Of a stretch of DNA of 64,000 nt, positions 56,620-64,000 are shown one piece after another. The DNA is from Catonia carolina (Eukaryota > Arthropoda > Insecta > Hemiptera > Achilidae). The notes under the pieces are model-generated. The model did not search any database. It was not told where the DNA came from and worked only from the letters and a program-made list of their open reading frames with translations. Every line of letters begins with the position of its first letter. Within the stretch, counting starts at the first letter, position 1. A program made the position numbers and the translations under genes. The stretch lies in NCBI GenBank assembly GCA_035578175.1, contig JAQMRL010000003.1, positions 110,325,319 to 110,389,318 of the forward strand, in the 5' to 3' direction.

Positions 56620-59004
56620 ATGATGGCGTCCTCTCTGGTAAAACATTCCGGAGATAAACTAGTCCTCCATTCGGATCTCCGGGCGAGGACTATCAGAGGG
56701 GACTTCATCAAAAAAATAAAAGTTTCTGAAATTCTGCGAGTTGGAACATGGAATGTTAGGAGTTTAAAACAAACTGGTAGGTTAGAGAATTTAAAAAGGG
56801 AAATGGATAGGTTGAAGTTAGATATTGTAGGCATTGGTGAGGTACGCTGGGATGATGAACAAGACTTTTGGTCCGGGGATTATAGGGTTATTAACACTAA
56901 AGCCATCGGAGGGCAGGGCGGAGTGGGTCTAGTAATGAATAAAAAAATTGGACAAAGAGTGACTTACTATAAGCAGTGTAGTGATAGGATTATCATGGTT
57001 AGAGTAGATACGAAACCAAAGTCTACCACTATAGTGCAGGTCTACATGCCTACGTCTTCACACAGAGAGGAAGAAATAGAACAAGTATATGAGGAATTAG
57101 ATGAAGTAATAAAATATGTCAAGGGTGATGAAAATTTGATAGTTATGGGAGACTGGAATGCAGTAGTTGGAGAAGGAAAAGAAGGAAAGATAGTCGGAGA
57201 ATATGGTCTAGGGAAGAGAAATGACAGAGGGAGTCGGCTGGTAGATTTCTGCTCCAAATATAATTTAGTGATAGGCAATACACTTTTTAAGAATCACAAA
57301 AGGAGGTTATACACTTGGATGATGCCAGGTGACAAGGGAAGATACCAAATAGATTACATAATGGTTAGACAAAGATTCAGAAACCAGATTATGAACTGTA
57401 AAGCCTATCCAGGTGCAGACATAGGGAGTGATCATAACTTAGTAGTAATGGATAGCAGGCTTAAACTTAAAAAACTGAAGAAGGGACAGGGAAATGCTAG
57501 GTGGGATGTAGACAAACTAAGAGAACAAGACAACCAGGTAGGTTTCCAGGAGAGTATTCAAAAAGGGATAGAAGAAAGAGGTAATGACACAGGAAATGTA
57601 GAGGAGGAGTGGATAAGCTTCAAGGAGGTGGTAGTGAAAGCAGCGGAAGAATGGTTAGGACATACTAAAAGAAGAGGTAGGAAACCGTGGATTACTAATG
57701 ATATTTTAGAACTGATGGATGAGCGAAGAAAATATAAAAACGCAAAGGACGAGAGAGGTAAAAGGCAATATTGCTACTTGAGAAATACCATAAACAAAAG
57801 GTGTAAGAAAGCGAAGGAAGAGTGGATCAGAGCGAAATGTACGGACATTGAAAGTAAAATGGCAGTTGGTAAAGTGGACGCAGCTTATAGAAAAATAAGG
57901 GAAAACTTTGGAGAACGAAAGATGAAAGCTGTTAATTTACAAAGCGCAGGTGGTAAACCATTGTTGAATGGCCAAGAGAGAGCTGAAAGATGGAAGGAAT
58001 ACGTAAATCAACTCTACATGGGAAAAGAATTGGAATATGATGCGATAGAACAAGAAACTGATGTTGAAGAAGATCAAAAAGGGGACCCTATACTACGAGA
58101 AGAATTCGATCGGGCACTTAAGGATATGAATATGAATAAGACACCAGGAATAGATAACATACCATCGGAATTATTATTACGATGTGGCAAAGTTGCTCAA
58201 AACAAATTATACAAACTTGTGTGCAGAATGTATGAGAGTGGAGAGGTACCATCGGACTTTAAAAAAAATATTATGATCCCAATACCAAAAAAGTCAGGAG
58301 AGGAGAAGTGTGAACATTACAGAACCATCAGCCTAACATGCCATGCATCTAAGATACTGACAAGAATTATATACAGGAGAATAGAACACCGAGTAGAAGA
58401 AGTATTGGACGATGACCAATTTGGATTTAGAAGGAGAATGGGAACTCGAGATGCAATATTGGCTCTGAGACTGATTATTGAGAAAAGGATACAGAAAAAT
58501 AAAACTACTTTTATGGCATTTGTAGATTTAGAGAAAGCATTTGACAATCTGGACTGGAGTAAAATGTTTAAAACTTTGAAAAGGCTAGGAATTAAATACA
58601 AAGAAAGGGAAGTTATCTACAGTCTGTATAAGAATCAAACAGCTGTTTTGAGAATCGAGGGGTACGAAAAAGAGGCTGCTGTAAGAAAAGGTGTACGACA
58701 AGGTTGTTCTTTGTCACCACTACTTTTTAACTTGTATATAGAAGAGGCTATGAATGAAGTGAAGGAGAAATTTGATGTAGGAATAAAAATTCAAGGAGAA
58801 ACAATACAAATGTTGAGATTCGCCGATGATATAGTAGTATTAGCCGAGGCAAAGAATGAACTAGAGGATGCCTTAAATGGAATGGATGAGATCTTGAGGA
58901 AGGATTACTTCATGAAAATTAATAAGAACAAAACGAAAGTGTTGTGCAGCAGCAAGAGTGGTTTAGAAGAGATGGGAAATTTAAAAGTAGAAATTTACAA
59001 GTAG
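56620..59004 (+). CDS. LINE ORF: AP-endonuclease + reverse transcriptase (main part)
   Basis: 794 residues. Endonuclease at about 43-285: VGTWNVRSLK, GIGEVRW, GGVGLVMNKK, MGDWNAVVG and the catalytic GSDHN. Linker with DDE-unrelated basic residues at 290-430. RT domain at about 500-780: PGIDNIPSELL, FGFRRRMGTRDAILALR, MAFVDLEKAFDNLDW, RQGCSLSPLLFNLYIEEA and catalytic FADDIVVLAEA. It nicks target DNA and primes reverse transcription of the element RNA in the nucleus. The frame ends prematurely at LKVEIYK; the true continuation lies in another frame. The start is the ATGATG at 56620, after a leader with stops. Confidence 0.88.
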   Translation: MMASSLVKHSGDKLVLHSDLRARTIRGDFIKKIKVSEILRVGTWNVRSLKQTGRLENLKREMDRLKLDIVGIGEVRWDDEQDFWSGDYRVINTKAIGGQGGVGLVMNKKIGQRVTYYKQCSDRIIMVRVDTKPKSTTIVQVYMPTSSHREEEIEQVYEELDEVIKYVKGDENLIVMGDWNAVVGEGKEGKIVGEYGLGKRNDRGSRLVDFCSKYNLVIGNTLFKNHKRRLYTWMMPGDKGRYQIDYIMVRQRFRNQIMNCKAYPGADIGSDHNLVVMDSRLKLKKLKKGQGNARWDVDKLREQDNQVGFQESIQKGIEERGNDTGNVEEEWISFKEVVVKAAEEWLGHTKRRGRKPWITNDILELMDERRKYKNAKDERGKRQYCYLRNTINKRCKKAKEEWIRAKCTDIESKMAVGKVDAAYRKIRENFGERKMKAVNLQSAGGKPLLNGQERAERWKEYVNQLYMGKELEYDAIEQETDVEEDQKGDPILREEFDRALKDMNMNKTPGIDNIPSELLLRCGKVAQNKLYKLVCRMYESGEVPSDFKKNIMIPIPKKSGEEKCEHYRTISLTCHASKILTRIIYRRIEHRVEEVLDDDQFGFRRRMGTRDAILALRLIIEKRIQKNKTTFMAFVDLEKAFDNLDWSKMFKTLKRLGIKYKEREVIYSLYKNQTAVLRIEGYEKEAAVRKGVRQGCSLSPLLFNLYIEEAMNEVKEKFDVGIKIQGETIQMLRFADDIVVLAEAKNELEDALNGMDEILRKDYFMKINKNKTKVLCSSKSGLEEMGNLKVEIYK

Positions 59005-59579
59005 AAGTTGGGGAATTCTGCTATCTAGGGAGTAAAATAACAAAGGATGGTAGAAGCACGAGTGATATCAAGAGTAGAATTGCTCAAGCTAGAAAAGCCT
59101 TTGAAATGAAAAACAGCATACTGACTACAAACATTGATTTACAGATTAGGAAAAATTTCTTAAAACATTATGTTTGGAGTGTAGCATTATACGGAAGTGA
59201 AACGTGGGTGATAGGGGCTGTAGAACGGAAGAGGATAGAAGCTTTTGAAATGTGGTGTTATAGGAAAATGTTAAAGATTAGGTGGGTGGACAAAATAAGT
59301 AATTTAGAGGTTCTTAGGCGAGTGGATGAAAAAAGAAGTATATGGAAGCATCTTACCAAAAGAAGGGATAGGCTAGTGGGGCATATCCTAAGACATCCAG
59401 GTATTGGGCTATCAATAATGGAGGGTAACATTGAGGGAGTAAATTGTAGAGGGAGGCAAAGATTAGAATATATAAAGCAAATTACAAAAGATGTAGGGTG
59501 TTACAGGTATGTAGATATGAAACGACTTGCGCAAGATAGAAAAGGTTGGAGAACTGCATCAAACCAGTCGAGAGACTGA
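58944..59579 (+). pseudogene. LINE ORF C-terminal part, frameshifted
   Basis: Continues the same protein in a second frame: VGEFCYLGSKITKDGRSTSD, ALYGSETWVIGAVERKRIEAF, RDRLVGHILRHPG and RGRQRLEYIKQI. The overlap with the main frame at 58944-59004 and the homopolymer-like aaatttaaaagtagaaattt stretch place a single indel near 58975-58995. Restoring one frame would give about 980 residues, the normal size for such an APE-RT protein. Confidence 0.82.
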
Positions 59580-59605
59580 TGACAAAAAAAAAAATCTGAG
59601 TATTA

Positions 59606-59710
59606 TAAATTCATCATGTCGACCGTTCGAAATAAAAGCAGTTAAAACAATTCGAAGTGCGGATGGAATGTTATTTTAAATGTTACGCGTTTGCGCCTCT
59701 AGAATAAGGT
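59606..59710. other. Short unassigned spacer
   Basis: Between the LINE target duplication and an S3 SINE. Confidence 0.3.
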
Positions 59711-60233
59711 GTTGTTGTTTAGGTCATCAGCCAAAAGGCTGGTTTGAACCTCTAGAGGTTTTACTAAGTAAAACGAGGAGTGAGGTGGTTTACCTTGCCT
59801 TCCTCACTGAAAGAAAACATACGCTTATCAGCATGCCGGGCCCTCTGAAAAGCACATATTTTCTAATCTGCAAATGACACCTTCACTTCATTCACCACAG
59901 CGTCTGGCTGTATAATGAAATTCATTACTTTCAGAAGAGATTAACTCTGGTTAGTGTCTTTTACACCTCTAGCTCTTCTGTTCTTAAATGATTCAGTCAT
60001 TTAATTGGCTGACCATGTGATAAGAAACAGAAATATTTATTTTAGCCCTGCAACGAACAGAGTGAGTGTAAATAATTTGACACTCCACCTATCTTGGGTT
60101 CGAATCCCATTCAGGCACGGCATATTTTCATACGTTACAGAAAATAATTTCATCCTTCACCGTCTGCATTAGCAGTAAATTGCAGAACAGTCGGACGTTA
60201 AACAAAAAAAAAAAAAAAACCTGTCCGTTATGG
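59711..60233 (-). mobile_element. S3 SINE split by a truncated S2
   Basis: Inverted S3 with tail at 59711; the head is interrupted at cactccacct (60090) and resumes at cctgtccgttatggg (60219). Confidence 0.82.
60091..60219 (+). mobile_element. S2 SINE, 5'-truncated, nested in S3
   Basis: Begins at the B box (tgggttcgaatcccattcag) and ends in A16. CCT on both sides is the only visible duplication. Confidence 0.82.
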
Positions 60234-60430
60234 GATTTATAATATATATATATATATATATAATAAGGTAAGTAGTAGGCCTAGATTTTTTAGGGTTTTT
60301 AGAATTTTTAGGTTTTTAGATTTTTTAGATTTTGTAGGGTACTACAAAGTTGCATGTTTTTAGAAATGTGTGTACTACGCTAGCAGCAGCGCATTGCCCA
60401 CATGCGTATTTATCTATACATCCCTCTGCA
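60234..60430. other. Spacer with (AT)n and degenerate TTTTTAGG repeats
   Basis: (AT)n at 60242-60263, then ttttttagggtttttagaat-type repeats to ~60345. The end belongs to the preceding partial unit of the ~383-bp repeat (agcgcattgcccac at ~60387). Confidence 0.5.
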
Positions 60431-61300
60431 AGCTACGCCCATTCCGAAAGAATTTAAGCAGCCTAGTGGCTCCGAAGCGCTTAGGAACCCACAACCCCTG
60501 AAAGGCCAACCCAAATGAGTGAGCGTGGTCACGTCCGCAGGACGCCCCACTCCCCTCAGTACTCGTGTAAACGTTGGATGAGTCACCGTCGAGCTCGTTA
60601 CGCAGCTAATGCTTTGCACGTGGCTCTACCACACATGGATCTACTACGAATAGCACACGGAGGTGCTACAGCCAGCGCCCGTTACCTTAAAGCAGGTGAG
60701 GATTGGGTAGCTAAACTGCAGTTCTATGGGCACGCTCTGTGTGGTCTGGGGCGTGCCCCCACTCGTTTAGTGACATGCGTACTTTCCTATCCGTTGCCGG
60801 ACACCCCTCGGTCAGCCACGCCCATTCCGAGTGGAATTTAAGCAGCATAGTGGCTCTGGAGAGCTATCTAGGAAACCCCAACCCCTGAGAGTCCTACTCC
60901 TACTGAGTGGGCACGGTCACGTCCACAGGGCGTCCCACTTCCCTCAGTACCCGTGTAAACATAGCACGCGTCGCCGTCGAGCTCGTTACGCCGCTAAAAT
61001 GCTTTACACGTGGCTCTACCACACATGGATGTACTACGAATAGCACACGGAGGTGCTACAGCCGGCCCCCGTTGCCTAGAAAGCTTGCAGGCTAGGATTG
61101 GGTAGCCGAAACTGCATGCCATGGGTAGCGGAACTGCGTGCCATGGGTAGCGGAACTGCGTGCCATGGGTAGCGGAACTGCGTGCCATGGGTAGCGGAAC
61201 TGCGTGCCATGGGTAGCGGAACTGCGTGCCATGGGTAGCGGAACTGCGTGCCAATGGGCACGCTCTGTGTGGTCTGGGGCGTGCCCCCAGCGCATTGCCC
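60431..61300 (+). repeat. ~383-bp GC-richer tandem repeat, two units
   Basis: Unit 1 starts 60431 (AGCTACGCCCATTCCGA) and unit 2 at 60814 (AGCCACGCCCATTCCGA). They share long blocks such as ctctaccacacatggat, tagcacacggaggtgctaca and gggcacgctctgtgtggtct. The same agcgcattgcccac end motif at ~60387 and ~61289 suggests another partial unit on the left. Unit 2 is longer because of the 22-bp minisatellite. Multi-frame open reading is a by-product of GC content. Confidence 0.82.
61118..61258 (+). repeat. 22-bp minisatellite, six to seven copies
   Basis: GCCATGGGTAGCGGAACTGC(GT) repeats starting at 61118, 61140, 61162, 61184, 61206 and 61228, with partial copies at both ends. Six units look identical. 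There are no spacers, so it is not a CRISPR array. Confidence 0.95.
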
Positions 61301-61439
61301 ACCCTGAGTCCCAGGTTCATCTCGTCATTACATATCAGTACATTCAAAGATCGGGACAGGATTGATTCACTGTAGGAGAGGGCGACCTCGCTGATCTCCA
61401 TATGTCTCCTCCCGACCGCCCTCTCCGCAAACTGACCGA

Positions 61440-61700
61440 CCAACCTTCACAACCGCATAGTAAGAAAAATTTCCAACCTCCACAACCTCATCAAAAATAA
61501 AACCGTCCACGACAACGTCCTCACCCCTACCCTGGAGGAGTTCATACACCGAACTTCAAGAGTCCTTCACGAAGCCGGTCAACGCTCTGTACAGCCAGCT
61601 ATCAGAAAAATCTACATGACACCTCACTCGCCACAAGTAAAGATTAAACAGCCATTTCACGATTTTTTCTATAGACTGCCTAAAACATCCCTATAAATAT
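61440..61700 (+). pseudogene. Decayed jockey-like LINE C-terminus
   Basis: The frame reads ISNLHNLIKNKTVHDNVLTP, LEEFIHRTSRVLHEAGQRS, PFHDFFYRL and parallels the 54249-54680 fragment (YLISNRIIHEHLLFPSMEDF, YNTSKRLHDAG, PFHDF). Probably the same LINE group, more diverged. 61300-61440 may be its upstream continuation. Confidence 0.62.
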
Positions 61701-62015
61701 TTCCTTCTAAAAAAGAACACTCCTGACTAGAAAAAGCTTCTCTTCCCAAGGCAATGTTCTCGGTGTTATCCCGTTATCTTGATTCGGAGCCCATCTTTTC
61801 CTCAATTAATCATCTGTAATTCCAAATAAAGAAAAATTCCACAAAAAGTTCCTTTCATCCAATTATCCGGACGACAAGGTAGCCTAGCTACGAAGTCGTC
61901 ATCCTGAGCGCAAGCTCACTTCTTTCAGGACTCGGAACGACCAATTTCCAGCTTTTTTTCTTTCCTCATCCCGCAGAATCAGTATTTTATACTGCCAATT
62001 GTATTTAGAAGTAAT
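61701..62015. other. LINE 3' UTR-like spacer
   Basis: Directly after the LINE relic; gtcgtcatcctgagcgcaag and tcaggactcgg recall the 53604 LINE 3' end. AATAAA at ~61827. Confidence 0.4.
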
Positions 62016-62026
62016 ACTGTAATTTT

Positions 62027-62424
62027 CTGCCTATAACAGACAGATGGAGTGTCAGATTATTTACACTCAATCTGTTCGTTGCAGGGCTAAAATAAATAGT
62101 TCTGTTTCTTATCACATGGTCAGCCAATAAAATGACTGAATCATTTAAGAACAGAAGAGGTATAGAGGTGTAAAAGACACTAATCAGAGTTATCTCTTCT
62201 GAAAGTAATGAATTTCATTATACAGCCAGACCCTGTGGTGAATGAAGTGAAGGTGTCATTTGCAGAGTGGAAAATATGTGCTTTTTAGAGGGCCCGGCAT
62301 GCTGATAAGCATACTTTTCCATTCTGTGAGGAAGGCATTGGTAAACCACCTCACTCCTCATTTTACTTAGTAAAACCTCTACAGGTTCAAACCAGCCTTT
62401 CGGCTGATGACCTAAACAACAACA
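62027..62424 (+). mobile_element. S3 SINE, full length with target-site duplication
   Basis: 398 bp from CTGCCTATAACAGACAG to the (AAC)n tail, flanked by the 11-bp direct repeat ACTGTAATTTT (62016-62026, 62425-62435). A second independent proof of the S3 boundaries. Confidence 0.9.
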
Positions 62425-62447
62425 ACTGTAATTTTAGAAGTGGAGTT

Positions 62448-62645
62448 GGAAGGGAAGGAGAAGGGAAGAGAAGGAGAAGAGAAGGAGAAGGGAAGAGAAG
62501 GAGAAAGGAAGAAGAATGGAAGAGAAAGAGAAGAGAAGGAGAGGGGAAGAGAAGGAGAAGGGAAGAAAAGGAGAAGGGAAGAGAAGGAGAAGAAAAGGAG
62601 AACAGGGATAAGAGGGAGAATCAGGAGGAAAAGGAGGGGACAAGG
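62448..62645 (+). repeat. Polypurine (GGAGAA-type) tract
   Basis: Uninterrupted purines at 62448-62517 and 62519-62602, then purine-rich to 62645. Built from GGGAAGAGAAGGAGAA variants. Low-complexity; the Lys/Glu/Arg reading frames in it are not genes. Confidence 0.92.
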
Positions 62646-63305
62646 CGTCAAGGTTCATAATTCGTGATCCGTCCTATAAATTAAGTGTGGGGAGGATGAT
62701 AATATCCCACAGGATCATGATCGACTGGTTTAGTCCATCAAGGGAACACCACTTAAGGGTTGTATTTAATAAACATAATCTACTATTATTATTCATAAGG
62801 AAGGTCTATCTAGATAGAACAGCCCAATAAAATACAGAATATATTAACAAGTTTAATGGTAGGGGTAACATAGTAGGTCGTCGGCTAACTGTGATCCGTA
62901 TGACAGTTAAGTCACATCTATCCGCCGCGTTAATAATGGACCAACAATATTTCACTTACATTCAACACTTTGAGTCACTCACCATTAGCGTATTATTAGA
63001 GATAGACTTGGTGTAGTTTGCAAGGCCTACTCAACATCCTGGTAGCCTGTCATTTAATTAAAACTCTCCCTCCCCCTACCACCCAACTACCCTCTCTCTT
63101 CCCCCCTTCCCCTACCCCTAACAACCCCCTCCCGACAACATTCCCCCCTGTACCTCCTTTCTACCTCTACGATTCTTGTTTAGTGAATTGTCCATTAACA
63201 GTCAACACGTTTTAACGTCTAAAGATCATTGATAAAACCCACGCTTGAATCCGATAATAATTTACCGTACTTTGTATAAATTGGTACTTAATATTATAAT
63301 ATAAT
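62646..63305. other. Unassigned region with C-rich tract
   Basis: 63063-63172 is a pyrimidine, C-rich low-complexity stretch (ctctcttccccccttcccct). No gene supported. Confidence 0.45.
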
Positions 63306-63343
63306 CACTTTTTTGCGATTTTCTCAAAAACGGGTCTTACGAT
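63306..63343 (+). mobile_element. H element scrap
   Basis: tcacttttttgcgattttct...acgggtcttacgat is internal H sequence, broken exactly where the next H element starts at its T-run. Confidence 0.7.

Positions 63344-64000
<657 letters not shown>

Larger units (their letters stand above)
56227..59593 (+). mobile_element. Near-intact APE-RT non-LTR retrotransposon
   Basis: 3,367 bp flanked by the 12-bp direct repeat ATCTGAGTATTA (56215-56226, 59594-59605). It has a ~393-bp 5' UTR, one long coding region interrupted by a single frameshift, and a short A-rich tail (gacaaaaaaaaaaa). The intact-looking 5' end and clean duplication indicate a recent insertion. It resembles the RTE-like 'endonuclease-reverse transcriptase' elements abundant in insects; clade assignment is tentative. 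Confidence 0.9.

Noticed and set aside
60515..60841. 108-residue frame in the ~383-bp repeat
   Set aside because: The same DNA in unit 2 is not open in the same way, so no coding constraint is visible.
61118..61258. CRISPR-like 22-bp direct repeats
   Set aside because: Repeats are contiguous without spacers, the genome is eukaryotic, and the array arose inside a 383-bp tandem unit.
60994..61443. 149-residue and overlapping frames with HGTQFRYPWHAVPLPM
   Set aside because: The 22-bp repeat is open in several frames; no start context, splice sites or conserved domain.
62412..62667. Lys/Glu/Arg-rich and Ser/Phe/Pro-rich frames
   Set aside because: Translation of the polypurine/polypyrimidine tract.

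Overview
This is eukaryotic, AT-rich, repeat-dominated DNA, most likely from an insect with a large genome (possibly hemipteran, but nothing here proves the order). There are no bacterial operons. Most of the long open frames are passive translations of repeats. The window is a mosaic of nested transposable elements around one small host gene that I could assemble from splice signals.

The host gene is on the + strand in three coding exons (28308-28314, 31240-31458, 35883-36031). It encodes a 124-residue secreted protein with an atypical Kazal-like cysteine domain. It has TATA and initiator-like sequence upstream, AATAAA downstream and two repeat-filled introns (2.9 and 4.4 kb). A much weaker two-exon candidate for a 35-residue hydrophobic peptide lies on the - strand at 23694-24029.

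The dominant repeat is a ~1 kb family (called H here) present in about 23 full or partial copies on both strands. Each full copy begins TTTTTACTTTCTCTTGCC, carries a (TG)n microsatellite, has two diverged ~177-bp internal units, and ends GGCAAGAGAAAGT + hairpin GTGTGA-gtgtt-TCACAC + CAGATTTTTT. The subterminal inverted repeat, central microsatellite and 3' hairpin match the layout of HINE/DINE-1-type non-autonomous Helentrons.

Three SINE families are present. S1 is a ~330-bp tRNA-derived element, S2 a ~170-bp tRNA-derived element, and S3 a ~395-bp element with an (AAC)n tail and 10-12 bp target duplications. DNA transposons include three internally deleted Tc1/mariner DD41D copies, a Tc1/mariner element with ~520-bp inverted repeats, a mariner fragment with an inverted duplication, a foldback element carrying two inverted copies of a DUF4817-like transposase N-terminus, a TTAA-specific MITE, two Tigger/pogo-like elements, a hAT MITE with an 8-bp duplication, and a TA-flanked MITE.

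Non-LTR retrotransposons include a nearly intact 3.4-kb APE-RT element (56227-59593, 12-bp target duplication, one frameshift) and several 5'-truncated relics.

Layout. 0-14 kb: H copies, partly in tail-to-tail pairs, and DD41D elements. 14-28 kb: SINEs, H copies and the long-TIR Tc1 element. 28-36 kb: the Kazal-like gene with an S3 pile-up in intron 1 and many insertions in intron 2. 36-38.5 kb: a ~445-bp tandem repeat and a 182-bp perfect palindrome. 38.5-49.5 kb: SINEs, foldbacks, a LINE fragment and H pairs. 49.5-56 kb: LINE, Tigger, hAT and H nests. 56-60 kb: the intact LINE. 60-61.4 kb: a GC-richer tandem repeat with a nascent 22-bp minisatellite. 61.4-64 kb: LINE relic, S3, polypurine tract and an H copy running off the end.
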